From NCBI GenBank assembly GCA_030824585.1, contig JAVBXM010000257.1:1-38486 (forward strand): 38,486 nt of DNA, in the 5' to 3' direction. The position numbers and the translations under genes were made by a program. Below the pieces are notes generated by a model. The model did not search any database and had not been told where the DNA came from. It saw nothing but the letters and a program-made list of their open reading frames with translations. This stretch comes from Phaeospirillum sp. GTDB lineage: Bacteria > Pseudomonadota > Alphaproteobacteria > Rhodospirillales > Magnetospirillaceae. Below, piece by piece: positions 15,147-25,600 of this stretch (positions are counted from its first letter, which is position 1; each line of letters begins with the position of its first letter).

Positions 15147-15581
15147 TCATTTCACCGGCGGTTCGTTGGTCAGCAGCCAATAGATGCCCAAACGGGCGGC
15201 CGTCTCGGCGAACTCCCGGAAATCCAGCGGCTTCCGGACGAAGCTGTTGGCTCCCTCCTGATAGCCGGTCAGACGGTCGTTCTCCTCGTCCGACGAGGTC
15301 AGCAGCACCACCGGCAGCCTGGAGGTACGCTGGTCGGCGCGGATGATCTTCAGCACATCCAGCCCGTTGACCCGGGGCAGGTTGATGTCAAGCAGGACCG
15401 CGGCGGGAAGGTCGGCGGAGGGGCGCCCGGCGAACTCCCCGTCGCGGAACAGATAGTCCAGGGCCTGCTGCCCGTCCCGGACCACGTCCACCGTATTGGC
15501 GAGGTTGACCTTGCGCAGAGCCCGCATGATCAGCATCTCGTCCTGGCGGTTGTCCTCAACCAGCAAGATCGTCTTGTGCAT
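15147..15581 (-). CDS. Single-domain response regulator, Rcp1-like
   Basis: A 144-residue receiver domain with no output domain. The acidic pocket is in LLVEDNRQDE, the phospho-acceptor D65 in AVLLDINLPRVNG, the Ser/Thr in VLLTSSDEEND and the lysine in FVRKPLDF. The RQDEMLIMRALRK start and the long loop before the DINLP motif resemble Rcp1-type regulators that pair with phytochrome-like kinases. The ATG at 15581 has GGAAGGGA upstream and lies 26 bases inside the end of the kinase gene. It most likely takes phosphate from the second kinase core of that protein and acts as a shuttle or feedback regulator toward the GGDEF-EAL protein downstream. Confidence 0.93.
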   Translation of the reverse strand: MHKTILLVEDNRQDEMLIMRALRKVNLANTVDVVRDGQQALDYLFRDGEFAGRPSADLPAAVLLDINLPRVNGLDVLKIIRADQRTSRLPVVLLTSSDEENDRLTGYQEGANSFVRKPLDFREFAETAARLGIYWLLTNEPPVK

Positions 15582-18510
15582 CCGGCGTCCCTTCCTCTTC
15601 CATGGCCCTGGCGGGCAAGGTGAACCGAAACACCGCCCCCTGCCCCGGCGACGCATTTGCCTGAATGGTTCCCCCATGCCGGCGGACGATGCGCAGGACC
15701 GTCGCCAGGCCGATGCCGATCCCGGGAAATTCGTCCTGGCGATGCAGACGGGAAAACGGCTTGAACAGCTTCTCGGCATGCTTGGGGTCGAAGCCGGCAC
15801 CGTTGTCGGCGACGCAATAGACCGGGCCGTCCCCGGTCTCCTCGGCATAAAGGGAAATCACCGGGTCGGCCTTGCCGGTGGTGTACTTCCAGGCATTGCC
15901 CAGCAGATTGCGCAAGATCACGTCGATCATCCTGGCATCGCCCTGGGCGGTCAGGTCCCCGGCAATGCGCCACTCCACCCGGCGCCGGGGGGTAAGCCGG
16001 GACAACTCGTCGCGGATGCCGCGCGCCATCTGGGACAGGTCGACCCGATCGCGGTACAGCTCTCCGCGGGTCGAGCGGGCCAGTTGCAGCAACCCGTCGA
16101 TCAGCGCCCCCATATGGGTGCCGCCGCGCACGATCTGGTCGAGATATTCGCGGGCCTCGCCGTCCAGCCGGTCGCCGTAATCCTCGACCAGCGCCTGGCT
16201 GAAACCGGTCATGGCGCGCAGCGGAGCGCGAAGATCGTGCGACACCGCGTAGGAGAAGCTTTCCAGTTCCTCGTTGGCGGCCTGCAATTCCCGGGTGCGG
16301 TCCTGCACCCGCTGTTCCAGGTCGGCGTTGAGGTGAAGAACGTCGGCCTCGGCCTCCTTGCGGCGCCGAATGTCCTCCACCACCGCGATGAAGTAATCGG
16401 GAATGCCCCGGGCGTTGCGCACCGACGACATGGTCAGGCTGATCCAGGTGACCTGCCCGCCCTTGGTGACGGCGCGCTTTTCCGTGGTGTAGGTGGCAAT
16501 CTCGGCGGCGATCAGCGCCCGGACCTGGGCCGCGTCCGTATCCCAGTCCTCGGGAAGGATGAAATCCCCCAGGGGATGGTCCAGCATCTCGTCGCGGCCG
16601 AACCCGAGGATTTGGCACAGCCGGTCGTTGACCCGCAGGAACCGGCCGTCGGGGCCCAGATGGGCGATGCCGACCGCCGCCTGTTCGAAGGTCGAGCGAA
16701 AGCGGACCTCGCTCTCGCGCAAGGTGGCGAGCTTGCGGCGGCGCTCGTCGATCAGCCGCCCGGCGCGGGCCAGCAATTCCTCCAGGGAGAACGGCTTGTG
16801 GACATAATCCTGCACGGCATCGCGCAGCAGCCTGACGCGCAGCCCGTCATCGGCCTTGGCGGTCAGCATGATGATGGGAACGTCGTCCATGGCGGAATCG
16901 CCGCGCAGGGCGGCGACCATCTCCTCGCCGCTCATCCGGGGCATCATCACGTCGCAGATGATCAGGTCGGGGCCGAGGGCCCGCGCCTTCTCCAGCCCAT
17001 CCTGCCCGTCGAAGGCCACTTCGACCCGGTAGCGGGCGGCCAGCGCCTCGGCCACGAAGGTCCTCATGTCGGGATTGTCCTCGACCACCAGGACCAGCGC
17101 CCCGCCGGGCTGGCCCTGGACGGGCGAGGCCGCCTCGCCCCCGCCCAGGTCCCGGGCCACATCCCTGGCGGTGGAGAAATAGCTCGACGATATCGGCTCC
17201 ACCTCCGTCCCGGCCGGGGCGAAGCGCGGCAGGGCAATGGAGAACAGCGCCCCGCCACCGGGGGCCGCCGCCACCGCCACGCTGCCGCCGTGCAGGGAGC
17301 AGAACTCCCTGACGATGGCCAGCCCCAGGCCGGTGCCGCCCGACCGGCTGCTTCCCTGGCGGAACCGCTCGAAGATCACCTCGCGCTCCTCGGCGGGAAT
17401 GCCGGGGCCGCTGTCCTCGACCTCGATGACCGCCACGCCGTCCCGTTCCTGCAGCGACACCGTGATGGTGCCGCCGTCCGGGGTATGGCGGAACGCGTTG
17501 GCCAGGAGATTGAGCAAGATGCGCTCGACCATCTCCTGGTCCACCTGGGCGGCCAGTTCGCTCGCCCCCCGCACCCCATAGCGGATGCGCCGGCCCTCGG
17601 CCAGGGAGTCGAAATGCGAGGCGATCAGGCGAATCTCGCGGGCCAGGTCCACCTGGACATGGCGAAGCACCATCCGCCCCGCCTCCAGCTTGGAAATGTC
17701 GAGCAGGTTGTTCACATGGCGATAAAGCAGGCGGGCGTTGCGGCCGATGACCCCCAGGTCGCGCCGCTCGGCCTCGGTGATGGCCGGATCGGCGTGCCGG
17801 CGCTCGGCCACCCCGAGGATCAGGGTCAACGGCGTGCGCAACTCGTGGCTGACATTGGCGAAGAACTGGGATTTGAGGTCGTCCAGTTCCCGCGTCTTCT
17901 CGTACAGCCGCTCCAACTCCCCGTTGGCCTGCTTGAGCTTGAAATTGATGTCCGCCACCTCGCGGGCGCGGGCATAGATCTCGGCCTCCATCCGCCCGGT
18001 GTGTTCCCGCAGATGCTCGGCGATCCTGGCCTGCTCCGTCTCGCGCTGCTGCAGCAGGACGAAGTCCGTCACGTCCTCGACCCGGTGGATGATGTGGGCC
18101 AGGGCGCCGTCCGGCCCCAGGACCGGCGTGTTGATCGGACTCCAGTAGCGGATTTCAAAGCCGCCGCCCTCCTCCTCGGGCTTGCGGATGTCGTATTTCT
18201 GGATGGCCATGGTATCGACGGCCCGGGTGGACAGCACCCGTTCCAGCGAGGCCTTCAGGTTGCGGACCCCATCGGCGGCCGCGTCATCGGGATTGTCGGG
18301 AAAGATATCGAAGATCCTGCGACCGACGATCTCCTGGCGATGGGTCCTGGTGGCCCGGGTATAGGCATCGCTGACCGCCACGATCCGCAAGGCGGGATCG
18401 AGAATCAGGTACAGCCCGGGAGCCGCTTCGAAAAGAGCGCGAAAATCCGGGGCCGCTACGGGGGGTAAGCCCCCGTAAGACCCTGGTGGAGGTGTAATCT
18501 GCACCGCCAT
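15556..18510 (-). CDS. Hybrid sensor protein with two histidine-kinase cores (PAS-HK-REC-PAS-HK)
   Basis: A 984-residue cytoplasmic protein with no clear membrane segment. A PAS domain (about 20-140) and coiled linker lead to HisKA with H222 in NVSHELRTPL and an ATPase domain (NLLANAFRHT, DSGPGIP, GGTGLGLAIV). A receiver follows with D520 in LIICDVMMPRMSG, then a second PAS (about 620-730), and a second kinase core with H758 in AVSHDLRAPLRAMTGF and its own ATPase domain (NLLGNAWKYT, DNGAGFD, GIGIGLATV). The second core resembles those of phytochromes. The start at 18510 is chosen because GGAG lies 7 bases upstream; an open extension of 33 codons lacks PAS or signal features. First gene of the minus-strand signalling operon, divergent from the symporter kinase. 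Confidence 0.93.
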   Translation of the reverse strand: MAVQITPPPGSYGGLPPVAAPDFRALFEAAPGLYLILDPALRIVAVSDAYTRATRTHRQEIVGRRIFDIFPDNPDDAAADGVRNLKASLERVLSTRAVDTMAIQKYDIRKPEEEGGGFEIRYWSPINTPVLGPDGALAHIIHRVEDVTDFVLLQQRETEQARIAEHLREHTGRMEAEIYARAREVADINFKLKQANGELERLYEKTRELDDLKSQFFANVSHELRTPLTLILGVAERRHADPAITEAERRDLGVIGRNARLLYRHVNNLLDISKLEAGRMVLRHVQVDLAREIRLIASHFDSLAEGRRIRYGVRGASELAAQVDQEMVERILLNLLANAFRHTPDGGTITVSLQERDGVAVIEVEDSGPGIPAEEREVIFERFRQGSSRSGGTGLGLAIVREFCSLHGGSVAVAAAPGGGALFSIALPRFAPAGTEVEPISSSYFSTARDVARDLGGGEAASPVQGQPGGALVLVVEDNPDMRTFVAEALAARYRVEVAFDGQDGLEKARALGPDLIICDVMMPRMSGEEMVAALRGDSAMDDVPIIMLTAKADDGLRVRLLRDAVQDYVHKPFSLEELLARAGRLIDERRRKLATLRESEVRFRSTFEQAAVGIAHLGPDGRFLRVNDRLCQILGFGRDEMLDHPLGDFILPEDWDTDAAQVRALIAAEIATYTTEKRAVTKGGQVTWISLTMSSVRNARGIPDYFIAVVEDIRRRKEAEADVLHLNADLEQRVQDRTRELQAANEELESFSYAVSHDLRAPLRAMTGFSQALVEDYGDRLDGEAREYLDQIVRGGTHMGALIDGLLQLARSTRGELYRDRVDLSQMARGIRDELSRLTPRRRVEWRIAGDLTAQGDARMIDVILRNLLGNAWKYTTGKADPVISLYAEETGDGPVYCVADNGAGFDPKHAEKLFKPFSRLHRQDEFPGIGIGLATVLRIVRRHGGTIQANASPGQGAVFRFTLPARAMEEEGTPDAQDDLAG

Positions 18511-18865
18511 TGCGAGTCTCCAGGTGGAGCTACGACAACATCGAACCCCAACGTACTCCCCCCGAACGTCATCATCATGACTCCGTCGGGGCACAACAGA
18601 GAAGGACAAAGCACCCGCATAATTCTACCTATAAGCCTTGGACCATAGGGTAGGTAGATCATTGGGCCTGGCCATCATATGATATATGGATGGATTGCGC
18701 CCATGCCATAGGGTATAAGCCTATAAATTGATCGTAATCACCATTGACACACCATAACGTGTGCCATCTTGGGGCGGAAGCACCAGCCAGGGTGGCGGAA
18801 AATTTTCCGCCACCGGCCCCGCTACCGTTTTATGCTGTGCGCTTCAGACGCTCGAGGAGCCTGGG
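18511..18865. other. AT-rich divergent intergenic region
   Basis: About 355 bases between two divergent signalling operons, with no convincing coding frame. The stretch 18620-18760 is markedly more AT-rich than its surroundings and holds repeated CCTATAA-type motifs, the dyad ATCATATGAT, and an FNR-like site. Promoters of both operons are expected here; I could not assign -35/-10 boxes with confidence. Confidence 0.6.
18728..18741. promoter_or_regulatory. FNR-like site TTGAT-N4-ATCAC
   Basis: TTGATCGTAATCAC matches the FNR consensus TTGAT-N4-ATCAA at 9 of 10 fixed positions. It lies about 125 bases upstream of the symporter-kinase ATG and about 220 bases upstream of the divergent hybrid-kinase ATG. 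Control by oxygen of either operon is possible. Confidence 0.4.
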
Positions 18866-21800
18866 ATGAGCGGCCTTCTGATTCTGCTGACGGCCTTCGC
18901 CTCCTTCACGGCACTGTTCGGCCTTGCCATGGCGGTCGACAAGCGGGCCGCGCCGGCCAGTTCCGAACGGCTTGGCGGCGTGATCTATGCCCTTTCCCTG
19001 GCCGTCTACTGCACGTCGTGGACGTTCTACGGCAGCGTCGGCCGGGCCACCACCGATGGCGGAGGCTTCCTGGCGGTCTATCTGGGGCCGGCCCTGCTGT
19101 TCCTGTTCGGCCAGCCGGTCCTCGCCCGGATCATCCGCGCGGCGAAGGCGCATCACTCCACCTCCATCGCCGACCTGATCTCGGCCAGCCACGGCAACAG
19201 CCGCACCCTGGCCCGAATGGTGACCATCATCGCGGTCATCGGCATCCTGCCGTACATTTCACTGCAGTTGAAAGCCGTCGGAGTCAGCTTCCAGATTCTG
19301 GAGCACTACCCCAGCCTGCAGGGGTTCGCCAGGCAGCCGTCCCGGCCGGTATGGCAGGACCCGGCGGCCTATACCGCGCTGGTCCTGGCCGCCTTCTGCA
19401 TGGTCTTCGGAACCCGCCGCATCGACGCCTCGGAACAGCACCGGGGACTGGTGACGGTCGTGGCCCTTGAATCGGTGATCAAGCTGCTGGCCTTCCTGGC
19501 CGTGGGCGGCTTCGTCGTCTGGGGAATGTTCCACGGGCTGGGCGACCTGCTGTCGCGGGCCGCCGATACCCCGGCGGCGGCCGGCCTGCTCAACGTGCTG
19601 CCGTCCCTGGGCCGGCTGGACTGGTGGGCGGTGGTGCTGGCGTCAACGGCGGCGATCATCTGCCTGCCGCGCCAGTTCCAGGTCCTGGTGGTCGAGAACA
19701 ACAACCCGCGCCACCTGCGCTCGGCCGGCTGGATCTTTCCCCTGTATCTGGCGGCGATCAACCTGTTCGTCCTGCCCATCGCCATGGCGGGCATCCTGCT
19801 GCTTGGAGACCTGCAGGTTCCGGGGGACACCTTCGTGCTGACCCTGCCCATCGCGGGACAGCAGCCGTGGCTGGCCTTGCTGGTCTTCATCGGCGGCCTG
19901 TCCGCCGCCGCCGCCATGGTGCTGATCGAGGTCACCGCCCTGGCGACCATGATCTCCAATGAGCTGGTGATGCCTCTGATCCTGCGCCGGCTGATGGCGG
20001 CCGAGCGCGACCCCGTGCCCATGATCAAGGCGATCCGCCGCGTCTCCATCGTCGCGGTGCTGATCCTCGCCTACGTGTATTTTCGCGCCATCGGGGACTC
20101 GCGGACCCTGGTGGGCATAGGGCTGGTTTCGTTCGTGGCCGCCGCCCAGTTCACCCCGGCCCTGCTGGGCGGACTGTACCTGCGGCGACCCAGCCGGCAA
20201 GGCGCGCTGTGGGGGCTGGCCGCCGGCTTCACGGTATGGAGCTATACGCTGCTGTTCCCGTCCTTCGCCGAATCGGGCTGGCTGGGGCGTGAATTCCTGG
20301 AAAAGGGCCTGTTCGGGGTGCCCAGCCTGATGCCGCGCGCCCTGTTCGGCCTTAGCGGCCTGAACGAGATTTCCCACGCCCTGTTCTGGAGTCTGGCGGT
20401 CAATGTGGGCTGCTATCTGACCGGCATGGCCATGGGCGGCAGGGATTCGGCCGCCGCCAGGAAAGCCGGGGCGGCGGCGGCCATGGCCATTCCCGCCACC
20501 TCCCTCCAGGATCTGGTCGGGCGCTTCATCGGTGGGGAGCGCAGCCGGCAGGCCTTCGCCGATTACGTTTCGACCCTGGACAGCCCACCGCCGCCGGAAG
20601 CCACCCCGTCGCACCCCTTCGTCGGCTTGGCGGAGAAGCTGCTGGCCGGCACCATCGGCAATGCCTCGGCCAGGATCGTGGTGGCCGGCGCCTTTGGCGG
20701 CGAGGGCATCGACCCGGCCCATATGCGCGGCATGCTCAAGGATGCCTCGGCCGCCATCGAGTCCGGCCGGGTGATACTCGCCGATGCCCTCGACCACCTG
20801 GGCCAGGGTGTCACCGTGGTGGATGCCGACCTCCGGCTGGTGGCCTGGAACAGCCGCTTCGTGGAATTGCTCGCCCTTCCCGACGGCGTGGTGACGCACG
20901 GCGCCCCCCTCGAGGCGATCATGCGCCAGAACGCCCTGCACGGCGGATACGGCCCCGGCGACCCCGACGACCTGGTGACGGCGCGGCTGGCCTGGCTGCA
21001 CAAGGGGCTGCCGTTCCACGACGAGCGCGAACACCTGGACGGAACCATCCTGGAGGTCCGGGGCAAGCCGCTTCCCAGCGGCGGCTACGTCACCACCTAC
21101 ACCGACGTCACCCGCCGGCACCGGGCCGAACAGGAGCTGCGCCGGGCCTATGACGAGTTGGAAAGCCGGGTCGAGGCCCGGACCCAGGAATTGTCCAAGG
21201 AGGTCCGCGTCCGTTCCCTGACCGAAACGGCGCTGCGGCGATCGCGCGAACGCCTGAAGGGGATCACCGACAGCCTGTTCGAGGGCGTCCTCATGCTCAA
21301 TTCCGAGGGACTGATCGCCTTCATCAACCCCTCGGCCAGGAAATTGCTGGGTATCGAAGAGGAAGCGGGCGACATCGAGGGCTACCCCCTCGACGCCGTG
21401 ATGCGGATTCGGGGCCGGACGGGAGAGATGGCGTTCGCGGCCTCGCCGCTCGGGCTGGCGTTGACGGACAACACGCCGTTCCACGACACCGACGCTGTAT
21501 TCGTCACGGCGGCAGGATTGGCCGTGGAAGTGGCCTATGCCTGCTCCCCCCTTGCCAACGAAAGTGGCCGCCGCTCGGTGATCATCTCCTTTCGCGACAT
21601 CGCCATGCTGAAGACCGCCCAGCGCGAAGCCCTGCAAGCCTCGCGGCTGGCCAGCGTCGGCCAGTTGGCCGCCGGCATCGCCCACGAGATCAACACGCCC
21701 ATCCAGTATATCGGCGACAATCTCAACTTCATCCGCGGCGCCATGACCAAGCTGATCGCCCTGGCCCAGGCGGGCCAGGAACTGGCGGCGGCCACCGGCC

Positions 21801-22429
21801 CGTCCGAACCGGCCAGCCGCTTCGCGGCGCAGGTCGCCGCCGTGAAGCTGCCGTTCCTGCTGAGCGAAACACCGGTCGCCGTCCAGGAAACCCTGGACGG
21901 CGTGGCGCAGATCGCCAAGATCGTCCTGTCCATGAAGGAATTCTCCCATCCCGGCACCACCGAGAAGGTGGTCACCGACATCAACCGCGCCATCGAAAGC
22001 ACCCTGACCGTCTCCCACAACGTCTGGAAGCAGTTCGCCACCGTCGAGACGGCCCTCGCCCCCGACCTGCCGCAGCTCCCGTGCTTCGCCAGCGAGCTGA
22101 ACCAGGTGTTCCTCAACTTGGTCGTCAACGCCGCCCAGGCCATCGAGGCATCGGGCAAGCCCCTGCCCGGCCGCATCACCGTGACCACCGCCGTCCGCGA
22201 CGGGGCGGTGGAAATCTCGGTGGCGGACAACGGCACCGGAATTCCCGACGCGATCCGCGACCGGATCTTCGATCCCTTCTTCACCACCAAGGAAGTGGGC
22301 AAGGGAACCGGCCAGGGACTGGCCATCTGCCGTGACGTCGTGGTGGTCAAGCACGGCGGCGCCCTGCTGGTCGAAAGTGAAGCCGGGCAAGGGACGAGGT
22401 TCATCGTGAGGCTTCCCCTCTCCGACTAG
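18866..22429 (+). CDS. Sodium/solute-symporter histidine kinase (CrbS-like)
   Basis: An 1187-residue membrane protein. Roughly residues 1-520 form an SLC5/SSSF transporter unit with about 13 helices and the conserved YCTSWTFYGSVG and FLAVYLGPALLFLFG motifs; PutP and CrbS/CbrA kinases share this unit. A linker leads to a PAS_7 domain (about 640-760), a coiled coil, a second PAS (about 800-910), and the kinase core with H940 in AAGIAHEINTPIQY and an ATPase domain (NLVVNAAQAIE, DNGTGIP, GTGQGLAI). The ATG at 18866 is preceded by GAGGAG; an upstream frame extension is not hydrophobic. Relatives sense or transport a small solute such as acetate or histidine; the ligand here is unknown. Its transmitter is nearly identical to that of the next gene. 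Confidence 0.93.
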   Translation: MSGLLILLTAFASFTALFGLAMAVDKRAAPASSERLGGVIYALSLAVYCTSWTFYGSVGRATTDGGGFLAVYLGPALLFLFGQPVLARIIRAAKAHHSTSIADLISASHGNSRTLARMVTIIAVIGILPYISLQLKAVGVSFQILEHYPSLQGFARQPSRPVWQDPAAYTALVLAAFCMVFGTRRIDASEQHRGLVTVVALESVIKLLAFLAVGGFVVWGMFHGLGDLLSRAADTPAAAGLLNVLPSLGRLDWWAVVLASTAAIICLPRQFQVLVVENNNPRHLRSAGWIFPLYLAAINLFVLPIAMAGILLLGDLQVPGDTFVLTLPIAGQQPWLALLVFIGGLSAAAAMVLIEVTALATMISNELVMPLILRRLMAAERDPVPMIKAIRRVSIVAVLILAYVYFRAIGDSRTLVGIGLVSFVAAAQFTPALLGGLYLRRPSRQGALWGLAAGFTVWSYTLLFPSFAESGWLGREFLEKGLFGVPSLMPRALFGLSGLNEISHALFWSLAVNVGCYLTGMAMGGRDSAAARKAGAAAAMAIPATSLQDLVGRFIGGERSRQAFADYVSTLDSPPPPEATPSHPFVGLAEKLLAGTIGNASARIVVAGAFGGEGIDPAHMRGMLKDASAAIESGRVILADALDHLGQGVTVVDADLRLVAWNSRFVELLALPDGVVTHGAPLEAIMRQNALHGGYGPGDPDDLVTARLAWLHKGLPFHDEREHLDGTILEVRGKPLPSGGYVTTYTDVTRRHRAEQELRRAYDELESRVEARTQELSKEVRVRSLTETALRRSRERLKGITDSLFEGVLMLNSEGLIAFINPSARKLLGIEEEAGDIEGYPLDAVMRIRGRTGEMAFAASPLGLALTDNTPFHDTDAVFVTAAGLAVEVAYACSPLANESGRRSVIISFRDIAMLKTAQREALQASRLASVGQLAAGIAHEINTPIQYIGDNLNFIRGAMTKLIALAQAGQELAAATGPSEPASRFAAQVAAVKLPFLLSETPVAVQETLDGVAQIAKIVLSMKEFSHPGTTEKVVTDINRAIESTLTVSHNVWKQFATVETALAPDLPQLPCFASELNQVFLNLVVNAAQAIEASGKPLPGRITVTTAVRDGAVEISVADNGTGIPDAIRDRIFDPFFTTKEVGKGTGQGLAICRDVVVVKHGGALLVESEAGQGTRFIVRLPLSD

Positions 22430-22644
22430 CCGGAAGGAACGGCCCGGCCATTTACAGAACCGATACACAGCCATTGAATTCCGTTTTCCCCCTGCCGTTA
22501 TATTGACGAAAGGTTAGGGTCCGATCCCGGCCATCCTTGCCGCCAAGAAGGTGACCCGGCAGGGAAAGCGCCTATGGACGCACAACCTTATTGACGTATG
22601 CTTACCGGTATAAATCCGGGAAACGCGACATTCTTGGAGCTTGA

Positions 22645-25600
22645 ATGCACAAGCTGCTGGCCCGCCAACTCCGCAAGGCCGCCGAGGGATCTCCCGACGG
22701 CACGGTGGATTTGGCGCGTCTCATCGACATGGTCGATCGGGCCTACGAGGAGACCGAGCGCGAGCGCCGGCTGAAGGACCGCGCTCTCGACGTCATGCAG
22801 GAAGAGGTCGAGGAGATGAGCCGCCGGGTGGCGGAGGAAGCCGAGCTGCGCTTCAACCTGCTGATGGACAATGTGGGCGAGGCGGTGATCGTCATCGGCG
22901 CCCGGGGAGACATCGAAGGGTTCAACCGGGAGGCCGAAAAAATCTTCGGCTATGCCGCCGCCGAAGCCATCGGCCGCAACATCGCCGCCCTGATGCCCGA
23001 TGATCTGGCCTCGATCCACGGCACTTTCCTGGCGGAAGCGGATCGCCACGGCCGGACCCGCATCCTGGGCAAGGGCGGCCGCGAGCTGCTGGGCAAGCGC
23101 AAGAACGGCGAAATCTTCCCCGCCGAGATCGCCATCGGCGAGGTCACCACCAGCGGGGAGCGCCAGTTCATCGGCGTCATCCGCGACATCACCCTGCGCC
23201 GGCAGGCGGAAACGGAATTGCGGGAAAGCGAAAGCCGCTTCCGCGACCTGGCCGGCTCGGCTTCGGACTGGTTCTGGGAAAGCGACGCCGAGCACCGGCT
23301 GACCTTCGTCTCCGAGCGCATCGGCAGTGTCCTGGGAGTGAAGCCGGCGGCCATCCTGGGGCACACCTGGTTCGAGATCGGCCTGGACGACCAGCCGGAA
23401 CGGGCCACGGCCCATTGGAACGACCTGCGGGCCCATGCCAGCTTCCGCGACCTGGTCTTCACCGTCGGCCCGCCCGACGGCAAGGATGCCAAGGTCATCC
23501 GCCTCAGCGCCATTCCCATGTTCGCCCCCGACGGCACCTTCACCGGCTATCGCGGCGTCGGCGCCGACATCACCCGCGAGGCCAGCGCCGTGGACCGGGC
23601 GATCCAGGCCCGCGAGCAGCTCCGCGACGCCATCGACAGCATTTCCGACGCCATCGCGGTCTACGACGAAAACGAAAGGCTGGTGATCTGCAACCAGGCC
23701 TATGCCGACACCCTGGACGGCTCCCACGAATTCCTGTTTCCCGGCATCTTGTTCGAGGACGTGCTGCGCAACGGCAACGAGCGCCGGTTCTTCGACATCG
23801 GCGAGCAGGATTTCGAGGAATGGCTGGTCGGCCGCATGGCGCGCTTCCGCAATGCCGACGGCCATTCCTTCGTGGTCAAGCTTTCCGCCGGCCGCTGGGT
23901 GCAGAGCCGGGAATGTCCGACCCGCGAGGGCGGCGTGGTGGCGGTGCGCACCGACATCACCCGCCTGAAGCGCCGCGAGGAGGACCTGGACAAGCTCCGC
24001 CGCCGCTACGAGCTGATCCTGGACTCGGCCGGCGAGGGCATTGTCGGCCTGGATTCCTGCGGCCGGGTCACCTTCGCCAACCACATGGCCGGCGAGATCA
24101 TCGGCCGCAATTCGGTTGAAATGATCGGCCAATGCTTCCATTGCCTGGTCCATCCCGACCCGCTCCAGTGTGATGGACCCTGCCCCGCCTCGGCATCGCC
24201 GGTGGTGGAGGCCTATCTGAGCGGCACTCCCGGCCAGGTCAGCGGCGAGGTCTTTCGCAACACCGACAATCGGGTCATCCCGGTGGATTACTTCGTCGCG
24301 CCGATCATCGAGAACGAGGAACCCTCGGGGGCGGTGCTGGTGTTCCGCGACGCGACGCTCCGCTTGCAATACGAGCGCAGCCTGGAGGAGCAGCAGCGGG
24401 AACTGGCCCATCTGGTCGCCGAGCGGACGCGGGAACTGCAGCGCGAGATCGACATCCGGGCCCATACCGAAACCGCCCTGCGCGGCTCGCGCGAGCGGCT
24501 CAAGGGCATCACCGACAGCCTGTTCGAAGGCGTGCTGGTGGTCGACCGCGAGGGCTACATCTCGTTCGCCAACCCATCGGCCAAGCAATTGCTGGAATGC
24601 GACGACAGCAGCGGCGATATCGAGGGCTATCCCCTCGAGATCCTGCTGCGGGTCAGGACGCCGGCCGCCGATGTGGGCTTCGGCGACTCGCCGTTCCGGC
24701 GCGTGATCCGGGAGAATGCCACCTTCCGCGACGACGACGCCATCTTCGTCACCGCGTCGGGCAAGGCCCTGTCGGTGGCCTATGCCTGTTCGCCGCTGGG
24801 CGAGGACGAGGACAAGCGGTCGGTGATCATCTCCTTCCGCAATATCGAAACCCTGAAGAAGGCGCAGCGCGAGGCGGTCCAGGCCTCGCGGCTGGCCAGC
24901 GTCGGCCAGTTGGCCGCCGGCATCGCCCACGAGATCAACACGCCCATCCAGTACGTGGGCGACAACCTCCGCTTCCTCGACAACGCCCTGGGCAAGCTGG
25001 CGGCGGCGGTGTCCGCCGGACGGGAACTGGCCGCCAGCGCCATGCAGCACCCGGCCATGGGCGAGTCCGTCGACAAGTTCAACGCCGCCTTCTCCCAGGC
25101 CAAGATTCCCTTCCTGATGGCCGAGGTCCCGTCGGCGGTGAGCGAATCCCTGGACGGCGTCGCCCAGATCGCCCGCATCGTGCTCTCCATGAAGGAATTC
25201 TCCCATCCCGGCACCAGCACCAAGACCATGACCGACATGAACCGGGCGCTGGACAGCACCCTGACCGTGTCGCGCAACGTCTGGAAGCATGCCGCCGAGG
25301 TGGATCGGAATTTCGACGCCTCGCTGCCTCCGGTGCTCTGTCACGCCGGCGAGCTCAACCAGGTGTTCCTCAACCTGATCGTCAACGCGGCGCACGCCAT
25401 CGAGGCCTCGGGCAAGCCCCTGCCGGGGCGCATCACCATTTCCACCTCGCACAAGGACGATCACGTGGAGATCGCCATTGCCGACAACGGCACCGGCGTC
25501 CCCGAGGCCATCCGGGAACGCATCTTCGACCCGTTCTTCACCACCAAGGAGGTGGGCAAGGGAACCGGGCAGGGCCTGGCCATCTGCCGCGACGTGGTGG

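Noticed and set aside
12680-18468. Two plus-strand open frames (about 890 and 990 codons) opposite the signalling operon
   Set aside because: Both shadow proteins with intact GGDEF, EAL, REC and kinase motifs on the minus strand.
22591-22614. TTGACG and TATAAA upstream of the multi-PAS kinase as a promoter
   Set aside because: The spacer is only 12 bases, too short for a sigma-70 promoter.
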